A DNA stretch of 64,000 bases from an uncultured Ilyobacter sp. (GTDB taxonomy: Bacteria > Fusobacteriota > Fusobacteriia > Fusobacteriales > Fusobacteriaceae). Below are positions 52,327-60,676 of the stretch, one piece after another; positions within the stretch are counted from its first letter, which is position 1; every line of letters starts with the position of its first letter. Made by a program: the position numbers and the translations under genes. Under the pieces are notes generated by a model that saw only the letters and a list, made by a program, of their open reading frames with translations, searched no databases and was not told the origin of the DNA. The DNA is taken from the NCBI RefSeq assembly GCF_963663625.1, contig NZ_OY760438.1, forward strand, positions 434,001 through 498,000, written 5' to 3'.

Positions 52327-53047
52327 GAATTTAAAAGGTTCGATTTTTCTTTTGATCGTATGGCATGTGATCTCTATGAATACAGGACCACTGATTTTAC
52401 CATCTCCTATTAGGATTCTGAATGTTTTTAAAGATAGTATACTTACTGGTGAAGGTATGCTAGAAACTTCTATTACGCTGTACAGATTTTTTATAGCCTA
52501 TTTGGCCTCTTTGTCCTTTGGTATACTTTGTGGAGTGTGGATTTTCAAAAATAATGCCATAAAAAATTTTTTATGGCCCCTTATAACTATACTTCAATCG
52601 ACTCCTGTTATATCATGGGTTCTTCTGGCACTGTTATGGTTTCCTTCTGAGGTGATCCCTTATTTTATTCTTGGAATGTTTACTCTTCCCGTGATAATAA
52701 TAAGTACGTTTCATGGCCTGGAGGGGACAGATAAAAAATTACTGGAGATGGCTAGGGTTTACGGTGTAGAAGAGAGGGAAGTGTTTTCAAAGATAATGCT
52801 GCCTTCTATGCTATCCTCCCTCATGGGTGGGATAAAGATAACTGTAAATTCATCACTGAAAGTCCTAGCAACAGCAGAGATCATAGGGCGACTACCTAGA
52901 GGTATAGGGGGAGAAATGAATACAGCCTGGATAAATATAGAGACAGACTCCCTGCTGGCATGGACGATATACCTTATAATTCTCACAGGACTATTGGAAA
53001 AGCTGATCAGCACAGCTATAAAGATAAAATGGGGAAGGTATTTATGA
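52316..53047 (+). CDS. ABC importer permease, SsuC/TauC/NrtB-like
   Basis: About 243 aa, five to six helices, with the EAA loop EMARVYGVEEREVFSKIMLP that contacts the ATPase and the opening GPLILPSPIRILNVF characteristic of SsuC-type permeases. The ATG at 52316 has GGAG at a suitable distance; the ATG at 52307 sits against that site. It overlaps both neighbours (11 bp with the binding protein, ATGA with the ATPase). Confidence 0.9.
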   Translation: MSGKNLKGSIFLLIVWHVISMNTGPLILPSPIRILNVFKDSILTGEGMLETSITLYRFFIAYLASLSFGILCGVWIFKNNAIKNFLWPLITILQSTPVISWVLLALLWFPSEVIPYFILGMFTLPVIIISTFHGLEGTDKKLLEMARVYGVEEREVFSKIMLPSMLSSLMGGIKITVNSSLKVLATAEIIGRLPRGIGGEMNTAWINIETDSLLAWTIYLIILTGLLEKLISTAIKIKWGRYL

Positions 53048-53748
53048 TAAGAGTAGAAAACCTATGCAAAAAATACGGGTCTAAAATAGTCATGGATAAT
53101 TTCAATATAAACTTTGAAAAAAACAAGGTCTCTGTTCTATTGGGACCGTCAGGGTGCGGGAAAAGTACTCTCTTTAATATATTATCTTCTCTAGACAAGG
53201 AGTATAGGGGGAAGGTTGGTATAGATGGGAAAGTGAGCTATATTTTTCAAGAGGACAGGCTTATTCCGTGGCTTACAGTCGAGGAAAACCTCAAGTTGAT
53301 ACATTCACATGGAAAAATCATAGATGATGTTCTTGAGAGATTTCATGTGGACTCTAAAGCTAGAACCCTCGCTAGAAATCTGAGCGGTGGAGAAAAACAG
53401 AGGGTATCCATAGCCAGGGCTTTTTATCACGGAGGAGAAACCATCCTCATGGATGAAGCTTTGAGATCTCTAGATATGCTGTTAAAATTGAAAATTATAG
53501 AGGAGATGTCTGATAATATATCTAGAGAATCCAAGACTATGGTAATAATAAGTCATGATATACAGGAGGCTTTACTCATAGGAGACAGGATATTTATACT
53601 AGACATGGAACCTATGAGAATAGTACACAGTTATGACGTAGAAACTCCTAGAAAAAATAGGATTCTAAAGTCTGGAGAACTTTTAGACCTAGAAAAGGAA
53701 ATTTATGAAAAACTTCTGGGGAAGAAAAATAAAATGCTGCCCAAATAA
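53044..53748 (+). CDS. ABC importer ATPase, SsuB/TauB/NrtD-like
   Basis: About 234 aa. Walker A GPSGCGKST, a Q-loop in YIFQEDRLIPWLTV, signature LSGGEKQRVSIARAF, Walker B TILMDEA, and the H-loop in VIISHDIQEA. The ATG at 53044 overlaps the permease stop as ATGA and follows GGGGAAGG. The unit ends at the terminator at 53733. Substrate unknown; the lipoprotein with rhodanese domains 600 bp away hints at a sulfur compound. Confidence 0.92.
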   Translation: MIRVENLCKKYGSKIVMDNFNINFEKNKVSVLLGPSGCGKSTLFNILSSLDKEYRGKVGIDGKVSYIFQEDRLIPWLTVEENLKLIHSHGKIIDDVLERFHVDSKARTLARNLSGGEKQRVSIARAFYHGGETILMDEALRSLDMLLKLKIIEEMSDNISRESKTMVIISHDIQEALLIGDRIFILDMEPMRIVHSYDVETPRKNRILKSGELLDLEKEIYEKLLGKKNKMLPK

Positions 53749-53768
53749 ATTTAGGCAGCATTCTTTGA
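53733..53768 (+). terminator. Terminator of the importer operon
   Basis: AATGCTGCC, a 12-nt loop, GGCAGCATT, CTTTGATTT. The stem overlaps the last codons of the ATPase gene. Confidence 0.82.
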
Positions 53769-53785
53769 TTTAGGAAAGGCAAAGA

Positions 53786-54067
53786 CTATCTTTTGTGATA
53801 AGTTTTACAGTCCACATGATCACCAACAATAGACATATGAACACCTTTAGATGTACACTCATAAGATTTATTAAAAGAACATTCTGAAACTTTACACGCC
53901 CCTATACCACCGATAACGTCATCAAAACCACCTTTTGACGGACCAGCCATAAAAGTATCACATAGCGGTTCCTTGTCCCCTACATTTACAGCCAGGGTAT
54001 GACACTTCTTATCCTTGTTGTAAATACAGTTGACAGCATCGCAATCCAAAACTTTAGACATTTTCAC
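53786..54067 (-). CDS. DUF1540 double cysteine-motif protein
   Basis: A 93-aa protein with two copies of the DUF1540 module: CDAVNCIYNKDKKCHTLAV and, after a Gly-rich linker, CKVSECSFNKSYECTSKGV, each closed by a further Cys (LCDTF, DCKTY). The C-x4-C-x6/7-C arrangement suggests metal binding, as proposed for this family. The biological role is unknown. The start is probably GTG at 54067, about 10 nt after GGAGG; an ATG two codons later is the alternative. It is convergent with the importer operon. Confidence 0.85.
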   Translation of the reverse strand: MKMSKVLDCDAVNCIYNKDKKCHTLAVNVGDKEPLCDTFMAGPSKGGFDDVIGGIGACKVSECSFNKSYECTSKGVHMSIVGDHVDCKTYHKR

Positions 54068-54338
54068 GTCTTTTTCACCTCCGTAGCCTTTCCTGTCATA
54101 TTTTACTCTACAATATAAAAAGTTCCTTCTGAAAATAAAAATTTCTGTTTAAATTAGTGTTTTAAACGAAGGAGAATATTGGAATGTTAATTGACAAAAT
54201 ACAAAAAAATGATAGAATGATCAATGCGGTTAGATTTATAAAAAGTAAATATACAGTAAAAATCTTTTTTAGTTTAATAGAAATTAACATAAGTTATTAA
54301 AATATTTATATAATTAATTTCCATGAGGAGGAATAACA

Positions 54339-55676
54339 TTGAAAAAAATCCTGTTTGTATTTTCAGTAATGCTTTTCGTTATAGGCTGTAATAGTAAGCC
54401 TAAAAGTCCGGAAAAAGTTTCAAAAAAAATTGAAAATGTGTCTACGAGAAGGGTGAAAAAGAGCCTAAATGAGTCAGATACAGTGGTGATTGATACAAGA
54501 AGTTATGATGAATATAATGGCTGGGATATCAAAGGGAAAGGGATACAGGGTCATATCAGTGGGGCTTACAATCTACCTGTTTCTTCTCTAGAGCATGAGG
54601 TTATAGAAGCCTCCCTTGAGAGAAAAGGGATAACTAAGGAAAATAAGATAATTTTATATGGTGACGATACAAGTATGGCAGAGATACTTTCTGATAAGGG
54701 CTATGATGTGTCTGTTTATGAGGATGGAATAGAAGAGTGGAGTAAGAAAAAATATCCCATGGAAAAACTTCCAAGATATGAATCTCTTGTACCTGTGAGC
54801 TGGTTAAAAAAATTACTTGAAGGAAAAGAGATCCCTGAGTATGATGGCAGACCTGTAAAAGTTTTTAATGTAGGTTGGGGAGAAAATGGTAAATTTCATA
54901 AAAACGGTCATATTCCAGGGTCTTATTACGTTCATACAGGCTGGTTTGAAGAGGGGCCTCTCTGGAATAGGGTGAGCGATAAAGATATAAAAAGTGAACT
55001 TGAAAAATTGGGGATAACCAAAGAAACTCTTGTAATTGTTTACGGAGATGACCCTATGCCTGCGTCAAGATTTGCGATAATATGTAAATATGCAGGTGTT
55101 GAAGACGTAAGACTTGTAAACGGTGGATGGAAAGCTTGGCAGGAAGCAGGGTATACTAAAGAGGTTGGTATAGAGTTTCCTGAACCTGTGGATGATTTTG
55201 GTATGAAAGTTCCTGGGAATCCTGAGATTATAATAGATCTTCCTGAGGCCGAAAAATACTTGAAAAGCAAAAGAAGCGATCTTGTGAGTATTAGAAGTTG
55301 GAAAGAATATACAGGAAAAATAAGTGGCTATGATTATATTAAGCCAAGAGGAAGGATAAGAGGGGACAAATGGGGGATGGGTGGATCTGACCCTTGGCAT
55401 CTAGAGGATTATCGTGCAGAATACGGAACTTACATGAGACCTTATAACGAGATTCTAAAGATGTGGGACGATTTACAAATAGATACAGACAAAAAGATCG
55501 CCTTTTACTGCGGGACAGGTTGGAGAGCCAGTGAAGTTCTTTTCTATGCTTATGTCATGGGATTAAATAAAATATCCCTTTATGATGGTGGATGGAAGGA
55601 ATGGTCAGAAAATCCGGAAACTGAGGACAAAATTTTGACAGGTGAACCTGAAAACTTAAATGAAGAAAAATATTAA
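54339..55676 (+). CDS. Lipoprotein with three rhodanese domains
   Basis: A 445-aa exported lipoprotein (KKILFVFSVMLFVIGCNSKP, lipobox Cys at 17). Three rhodanese folds follow: domain 1 (about 50-150; VVIDTRSYDEYNGWDI, GHISGAYNLP), domain 2 (about 165-285; GHIPGSYYVHTGWFEEGP, VNGGWKAWQEAGY) and domain 3 (about 295-430). The loop that normally holds the active-site Cys reads YGDDTS in domain 1 and YGDDPMPAS in domain 2, so both lack it. Domain 3 has C391 in FYCGTGWRAS. Only the last domain can transfer sulfur by the usual mechanism. ATG (TTG candidate absent) follows GAGGAGGAAT. Monocistronic. Confidence 0.9.
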   Translation: MKKILFVFSVMLFVIGCNSKPKSPEKVSKKIENVSTRRVKKSLNESDTVVIDTRSYDEYNGWDIKGKGIQGHISGAYNLPVSSLEHEVIEASLERKGITKENKIILYGDDTSMAEILSDKGYDVSVYEDGIEEWSKKKYPMEKLPRYESLVPVSWLKKLLEGKEIPEYDGRPVKVFNVGWGENGKFHKNGHIPGSYYVHTGWFEEGPLWNRVSDKDIKSELEKLGITKETLVIVYGDDPMPASRFAIICKYAGVEDVRLVNGGWKAWQEAGYTKEVGIEFPEPVDDFGMKVPGNPEIIIDLPEAEKYLKSKRSDLVSIRSWKEYTGKISGYDYIKPRGRIRGDKWGMGGSDPWHLEDYRAEYGTYMRPYNEILKMWDDLQIDTDKKIAFYCGTGWRASEVLFYAYVMGLNKISLYDGGWKEWSENPETEDKILTGEPENLNEEKY

Positions 55677-55681
55677 TAAAT

Positions 55682-55710
55682 AAAAAACCTCCGGATTCTG
55701 GAGGTTTTTT
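55682..55710 (+). terminator. Bidirectional terminator
   Basis: AAAAAACCTCC, loop, GGAGGTTTTTT. It ends the rhodanese gene and the convergent oxidoreductase gene on the minus strand. Confidence 0.9.
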
Positions 55711-55716
55711 ATTTAT

Positions 55717-57111
55717 TTAGTGTTTTATAGATTTCATAAGATTTACTATGGGATTGTCCATAAGTTTGTCCACATATGCTTTTTTACCAAGTTTACTAAA
55801 TGCTTCTGCATATGTAGGATAGGGGTGAATTACAGCAGAGAGCTTGTCTAGGGAAAGAGAATTTGCTTTTATTGCCTGTATTTCGCATATTAGTTCCCCT
55901 GCTCTGTCAGCTAAGATTTGGGCTCCCAAAATTCTTTTTTTGTTGTCACAAATAATTTTAATTTTAAAGATATCGTCTTTTTTTGTCTTTGCCCTGTCTA
56001 GTTCATCTTTTTCTAGAAAATAAACATGAATATTGTCGTGTTTTTCACGGGCTTCTTCTTCAGTCAGACCTGCACTGGCGAGCTCAGGCTGGGTAAATGT
56101 GGTCCATGCTACATGTGAGTAGTCTACTGATTTTTTAAGAGGCGTGAGGGCATTTTGAACAGCTATAATCCCCTGATAATTTGCCATATGTGAAAATTGA
56201 TAAGGGCTTGCAACATCTCCTACAGCATATATATTATGAATATTTGTCTGGAGGTGCTTGTCCACCTCTATACCCTTTTTATTATACTCTATTCCCGCAC
56301 TTTCAAGCTTTAGAGATTCTGTATTTGGCTTTCTGCCTACAGCCACCAATATGGACCCAGCAGATAACTCTATTTTTTCACCATTTTTTTCCACCGACAG
56401 GATAATCTTGTCTCCATCTTTTTTTACTTCTACAGCCTTTGTATTTATATGGATATTGACACCTTCATCTGCAAGTTTTTCCCTAAGGATGTGGGCAAAC
56501 TCCTGCTCCTCCCTGAAAAGGATATTGTTTAGCATCTCCACTAGGTGAATCTCGACCCCTATACGGGTTAAAGCCTGTGCCATTTCAACGCCTATGGCCC
56601 CACCGCCTAATATGATCATGGAGTCAGGAAGATCTTCAAGCTTAAACAAAGACTCGTTTGTAAGGTATTCCACAGTGTTTAATCCCGGAATCTGAGGGAT
56701 GAGTGGGGAAGAGCCTGTTGCAATAATAATGCTCTTTCCGTTAAATGTGTTTTCTCCCACTTTGACTGTCTTATTTTCTGTGAATTCAGCTTCTCCCTTG
56801 AGAAAATTAATTCCCATTTTTTCAAGGACTTCAGGAGTTTCGTATGAGTATACATCCTGGATTACACTTCTCACGTCTCTCATTATTTCCAATGTGTCAG
56901 GCTTAAAATCACAGTATTTTTTTGCAGAGTGGATATCTTTTGATATATTTATGAGGGCCTTGCTGGGGACACATCCAGACCAGGTGCATTCTCCTCCGGT
57001 TTTGTCTTTTTCTATAAGGAGTACTGATTTGCCAAAGCCTTTGGCAGTAATGGCACAGGTCAATCCTCCTGCCCCTGCTCCTATTACAATGAGGTCAAAG
57101 TCAAAAGTCAT
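55717..57111 (-). CDS. Pyridine nucleotide-disulfide oxidoreductase (dihydrolipoyl dehydrogenase/MerA-like)
   Basis: A 464-aa flavoprotein: FAD motif IVIGAGAGGLTCAITAKGFG, redox-active pair C42/C47 in GGECTWSGCVPSKALI, NAD motif ILGGGAIGVEMAQAL, IYAVGDVA and the C-terminal base region VIHPYPTYAEAFSKLG with His. The two-cysteine active site and the HPTYxE motif place it with lipoamide dehydrogenase, soluble transhydrogenase and mercuric-reductase relatives. Only 52 bp after the threonine aldolase gene, in the unit led by a glycine riboswitch, so it may be a lipoamide dehydrogenase linked to glycine cleavage; the other cleavage genes are not here. Confidence 0.87.
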   Translation of the reverse strand: MTFDFDLIVIGAGAGGLTCAITAKGFGKSVLLIEKDKTGGECTWSGCVPSKALINISKDIHSAKKYCDFKPDTLEIMRDVRSVIQDVYSYETPEVLEKMGINFLKGEAEFTENKTVKVGENTFNGKSIIIATGSSPLIPQIPGLNTVEYLTNESLFKLEDLPDSMIILGGGAIGVEMAQALTRIGVEIHLVEMLNNILFREEQEFAHILREKLADEGVNIHINTKAVEVKKDGDKIILSVEKNGEKIELSAGSILVAVGRKPNTESLKLESAGIEYNKKGIEVDKHLQTNIHNIYAVGDVASPYQFSHMANYQGIIAVQNALTPLKKSVDYSHVAWTTFTQPELASAGLTEEEAREKHDNIHVYFLEKDELDRAKTKKDDIFKIKIICDNKKRILGAQILADRAGELICEIQAIKANSLSLDKLSAVIHPYPTYAEAFSKLGKKAYVDKLMDNPIVNLMKSIKH

Positions 57112-57163
57112 GTTTATTCCTCCACAAAATTATTTTTTCAGGGAAGATTCAATGCTATCTTTT

Positions 57164-58225
57164 TTACGAAGCACAGCATGTCCCTTCAGACAAACATATA
57201 CTTTGATTTTTTAATACATCCTCTAATTTATCCATAAAAATATCGATATCTTCTTCTGTTATATCAAATGACATTACAAATCTAGATTCTTTTTTGTATT
57301 CATTCCATAGGTAAAAGTATGAAAATTCCTGCATCTCTGCAACTGCATCCATAGGTATCTTGGCAAAGACAATGTTTGCCATGACGTCATTTGTTACTTC
57401 TACACCTAGGTTGACAAGTTTTCTCTTTAGATACTTTGCCATTCTGTTGGCTGTAGATGCATTTTTGTGCCATAAGTTGTCCTCTAAAAGTCCTAAATAC
57501 TGAGCAGATATAAATCTCATCTTTGAATGAAGCTGAAGGTTTTGCTTACGAAGTCTTTGAAAATCTTCAGCAAGCTCTTTTTTGAAAAATACGATGGCCT
57601 CTCCAAACATAAGACCGTTTTTTGTACCTCCGAAGGATAATACATCTACACCGCAGTCAGCAGTCATCTCTTTCAGAGAACATCCTAGGGCTGCAGCAGC
57701 ATTTGAAAGTCTGGTACCGTCCATGTGAAGAAGCATGTTGTTTCTTTTTGCAAAGGCAGAAATATTTCTTATTTCAGCAGGAGTGTATACCGTCCCTATC
57801 TCTGTAGCCTGAGTTATAGAGATTATATGAGCCTCTGGCTTGTGAAAAGATCCTTTAAAAGATAGGAATTTCTCAGCTGCCTTTATGCTGAATTTCCCGT
57901 CTTCAGATGGGACAGGAAGCAGCTGCATCCCGGTTATCTTAGTAGGCGCCCCGGCTTCGTCCTGGAATATATGAGCCGTCTCAGGGCAGAGGACACATGT
58001 TGCTCTCCCCTTCATAGCCTCTAGTGCTAGCACGTTGCACCCGGTTCCGTTGTATACGAAAAATACTTCTACATCTCCAAAAACTTCTTTGAATTTTTCT
58101 TTGGCTTTTATAGTTATAGGGTCCAATCCGTAGGCGAAGGTATGTCCCTGGTTGGCCTCTATAAGTTTTTCCATAATCTTTGGGTCTACCCCGCTAAAAT
58201 TGTCACTTGCAAACGTTCTTTCCAT
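57164..58225 (-). CDS. ltaE: Low-specificity L-threonine aldolase
   Basis: A 353-aa PLP enzyme of fold type I: FASDNFSGVDPKIMEKL, VFFVYNGTGCNVLALEAM, HIFQDEAGAPTKITG, LLHMDGTRLSNAAAALG and the PLP Lys in LSFGGTKNGLMFGEA. It splits threonine to glycine and acetaldehyde, or runs the reverse. The ATG follows GGGGGGATAA. A tandem glycine riboswitch with a terminator precedes it, which fits a glycine-producing or glycine-consuming role. Two Cys at the extreme C-terminus (GTCCAS) are unusual. Confidence 0.93.
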   Translation of the reverse strand: MERTFASDNFSGVDPKIMEKLIEANQGHTFAYGLDPITIKAKEKFKEVFGDVEVFFVYNGTGCNVLALEAMKGRATCVLCPETAHIFQDEAGAPTKITGMQLLPVPSEDGKFSIKAAEKFLSFKGSFHKPEAHIISITQATEIGTVYTPAEIRNISAFAKRNNMLLHMDGTRLSNAAAALGCSLKEMTADCGVDVLSFGGTKNGLMFGEAIVFFKKELAEDFQRLRKQNLQLHSKMRFISAQYLGLLEDNLWHKNASTANRMAKYLKRKLVNLGVEVTNDVMANIVFAKIPMDAVAEMQEFSYFYLWNEYKKESRFVMSFDITEEDIDIFMDKLEDVLKNQSICLSEGTCCAS

Positions 58226-58292
58226 CTTTTATCCCCCCTAAAATTATCTATAGATAAATATTTAATAATACTAAAAAATCCGGATGAGATAC

Positions 58293-58318
58293 AAAAAAGG
58301 CTACAAAAAATGCAGCCT
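58293..58318 (-). terminator. Expression-platform terminator of the glycine riboswitch
   Basis: Minus strand: AGGCTGCA, TTTTT loop, TGTAGCCT (one G-U pair), TTTTTTGT. It lies between the second aptamer and the threonine aldolase start. Confidence 0.85.
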
Positions 58319-58337
58319 CTAGAAAACAAGTGATTGT

Positions 58338-58495
58338 TTTCCTCTGTCCATTTTACCTGAGAGTATTACTCCTTCGGCGACTGACTAAACAGTTCTCTCC
58401 AGAGGCTCGTCCAGCATAGGTCCGCTTTACCTGAGAGTTTTACTCCTTCGGTGGCTGATAAAACAGCTCTCTCCCTATACCTTCGTCCGACTTTA
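58338..58495 (-). promoter_or_regulatory. Tandem glycine riboswitch (two aptamers)
   Basis: On the minus strand aptamer 1 (about 58420-58492) reads GGGAGAGAGCTG, CACCGAAGGAGTAAAACTCT and CAGGTAAAGCGGACC. Aptamer 2 (about 58341-58405) reads GGAGAGAACTG, CGCCGAAGGAGTAATACTCT and CAGGTAAAATGGACAGAGG. Both match the gcvT-type aptamer and are separated by a short linker, the arrangement known for cooperative glycine sensing. Confidence 0.96.
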
Positions 58496-58568
58496 TTAAG
58501 TTTTATTTATTGCAGTTATTCTATAGCATTTTCAGACAAATGTCAAAGAAAATTTGAAAAAATACTTA

Positions 58569-58594
58569 AATTAGGACTTTGGTCCTAATTTTTT
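58569..58594. terminator. Possible bidirectional terminator
   Basis: AATTAGGAC, loop, GTCCTAATT, then TTTTGG on the plus strand and a looser T-rich tail on the minus strand. It lies just past the stop of the IclR-type regulator gene. Confidence 0.6.
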
Positions 58595-58649
58595 GGACAG
58601 GAATTTAAAAGATAAATTATATAAGATCATAAAATTTGCATAAATTAAG

Positions 58650-59405
58650 TTACATGGTGCTCCAGAATTCCTCTGTAATTACTTCTTTATATTTTAACAT
58701 TTCTTCAGAGGCCTCTTTTACAATGTCTTCAATCACCGGAGTCAAGCCTGTTATTGATACAGTGGCGAATAATGTGTTGTCTTTATTAAAAATCGGAACT
58801 GCGATACTACTTATACCTAGTCCTGTTTCTCCAAACTCTGAAGAGTAGCCATTTTTATCTATCTTTTTAAGATTTTCTAACAGTATATTTTTATCTGGAA
58901 TGGTAAATTTTGTATATTTTTCAAAATTTAAATCTTCAAAAGCAGGGGCATTTTTACTATATTTTAAAAATAATTTTCCTGAAGATGTCGCATGTAAAGG
59001 GAGAGGCTGATAATCTTCAGTTGCCAGGATGTAGTATGAACTCTCTGGATTAACTGTTTTTACACTCATAATTTCTGATCCAAAAACTATCTGAAGCCTG
59101 CTTGAAACTTTATATTTTTCTGCAAGTTCTTTCAGATAAGGCTTTGCTATAATTTTAATTTTATTTACTGTATTTGAGTATGACAGATTGGATTTTGTAA
59201 TATAAAAACTTCCCAGAGAATAGGTGTTATTTTCCACATTGTGATCTAAAAGATTATTAAATACTAAAGTATTTGTAATACCTCTGGTGGTATTGATATT
59301 TAATCCTAATTTCTCGCTGATATTATTTAAAGTCAAAGTTTTATTATTATTGTCAAAGCAATTTATTATATCTATCGCTCTTTGTATCGACTGAATTAAT
59401 TTCAT
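58650..59405 (-). CDS. IclR-family transcriptional regulator
   Basis: About 251 aa. An N-terminal winged HTH (QSIQRAIDIINCFDNNNKTL, ISEKLGLNINTTRGITNTL) is followed by the IclR effector domain, with PLHATSSGKLFLKY and the GYSSEFGETGLGISSIAVPI block. It is divergent from the ureohydrolase operon and is the expected local regulator, probably responding to the operon's substrate. The ATG at 59405 follows TGGAGGT at 4-5 nt, rather than the ATG four codons upstream, which overlaps that site. Confidence 0.93.
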   Translation of the reverse strand: MKLIQSIQRAIDIINCFDNNNKTLTLNNISEKLGLNINTTRGITNTLVFNNLLDHNVENNTYSLGSFYITKSNLSYSNTVNKIKIIAKPYLKELAEKYKVSSRLQIVFGSEIMSVKTVNPESSYYILATEDYQPLPLHATSSGKLFLKYSKNAPAFEDLNFEKYTKFTIPDKNILLENLKKIDKNGYSSEFGETGLGISSIAVPIFNKDNTLFATVSITGLTPVIEDIVKEASEEMLKYKEVITEEFWSTM

Positions 59406-59543
59406 ATGTACCTCCATTTAGTAAATAATTCTAAGTATATTTTAAATTAATCGAAAAAAAAAAGCAATCTTTATGTAAATTACATTTTTTTTCAAAGATA
59501 TCAAATAAAATGGATGGTTAAGCTTCTAAAGATGAATTTTTAA

Positions 59544-59561
59544 TGTGCCGTTCTAGGCACA
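59544..59561. promoter_or_regulatory. Inverted-repeat operator candidate for the IclR regulator
   Basis: TGTGCC, GTTCTA, GGCACA: a 6-bp inverted repeat in the shared regulatory region, 27 bp upstream of a TTGACA box (59588-59593). Confidence 0.5.
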
Positions 59562-59667
59562 AAAACTCCATATCAGAAAAAAGGGTGTTGACAAAAGATC
59601 AAAAACAAAGTAAAACTATATTATAGTCAAATAAACTACATTATCGTTTAAAATAAAGGGGGATTAT

Positions 59668-60648
59668 ATGGAAAACAAACCAATTTGTTATGTACCAGGG
59701 CGTAAAATACCTGAGCTTTACAGTGGGACACCTACGTTTTTAGGTCTGCCTAAGATATCAGATGAGGAGACTTTAAAAAAATCTGATATAGTTATTATGG
59801 GGGTACCTTGGGAAGGAGTATGCACATACGGGAATTATTCGATGTGTGAACTAGCCACAAAAACCATAAGAGAGGCATCAGTGAGATACGGAGGATTTTT
59901 ACCTGAATTTGACATTGATGTTTTTGATCATTTTACCGGAGGAGACTTTGGGGATTCAATAACTCAGAATGGAAATTATGATCTGACTTTCAGGAACATG
60001 AGAGAGAAATATTCTCAAATTTTAGAAGCTAAGAAATTCCCTGTTGTTTTCGGGGGGGATCATTCAATTTCCTATCCGTTAATTAGTGAATTTGCAAAGG
60101 CTCATAAAGGAAGAGTCGGAGTTATCCACTTTGATGCCCACATGGATAATATGGATTCGTTTGGAGAAGAAAAGTATGCAAGATGTTCTCCATTTCATAG
60201 ATTATATGAAGATGAAAATATAGATCCTACTAAAATGGTTCATATTGGTATAAGAGGACCTAGAAATAATCCATCTGGACTCAAAGAGGCTAAAAAATAC
60301 GGTGCTACTGTTATAACAGGAATGGAAATAAAAATGAAGGGCTATATAGAGTCAGTAAAAAAAGCTATTGAAATTGCTAAGAATGATACAGATGCAGTTT
60401 ATGTAACGATATGTTCTGACATACTGGATATTGCAAATAATCCGGCGGGGCCTCCTGATCCGTGTGGATTAACAACTTTTGAACTGGCAATGATGCTTTA
60501 TGAATGTGGAAAAGCAGGAGTAGACGGATTTGACTACGTTGAAATCTACCCTGGGAAGGATCCGCATGGAACTTCTTCACACACTGCTGTATGGATGACT
60601 ATTTATTTGTTGGCTGGAAAAGCGGAAAGGAAAGCTAAGGGGCTTTAA
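59668..60648 (+). CDS. Ureohydrolase (agmatinase/arginase family), atypical second metal motif
   Basis: A 326-aa protein of the ureohydrolase fold: FGGDHSISYP (H132), the HFDAHMD motif (D156, H158, D160). The last family metal motif is usually S-x-D-x-D; here it reads CSDILDIANNPAG, with D251 and D254 three residues apart and Leu at the usual second Asp position. C-terminal half ends DYVEIYPGKDPHGTSSHTAV, with the usual Glu. It should hydrolyse a guanidino or related C-N bond with two metal ions, but the substrate is not evident. It heads an operon with a racemase-like enzyme and an Nramp-like transporter. ATG follows AAAGGGGGAT. Confidence 0.85.
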   Translation: MENKPICYVPGRKIPELYSGTPTFLGLPKISDEETLKKSDIVIMGVPWEGVCTYGNYSMCELATKTIREASVRYGGFLPEFDIDVFDHFTGGDFGDSITQNGNYDLTFRNMREKYSQILEAKKFPVVFGGDHSISYPLISEFAKAHKGRVGVIHFDAHMDNMDSFGEEKYARCSPFHRLYEDENIDPTKMVHIGIRGPRNNPSGLKEAKKYGATVITGMEIKMKGYIESVKKAIEIAKNDTDAVYVTICSDILDIANNPAGPPDPCGLTTFELAMMLYECGKAGVDGFDYVEIYPGKDPHGTSSHTAVWMTIYLLAGKAERKAKGL

Positions 60649-60676
60649 ATAATTAGAATATAGGGGGCATCTATAA

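Noticed and set aside
56699-57214. 171-codon ORF on the plus strand
   Set aside because: Antisense to a clear FAD/NAD oxidoreductase; no binding site or domain.
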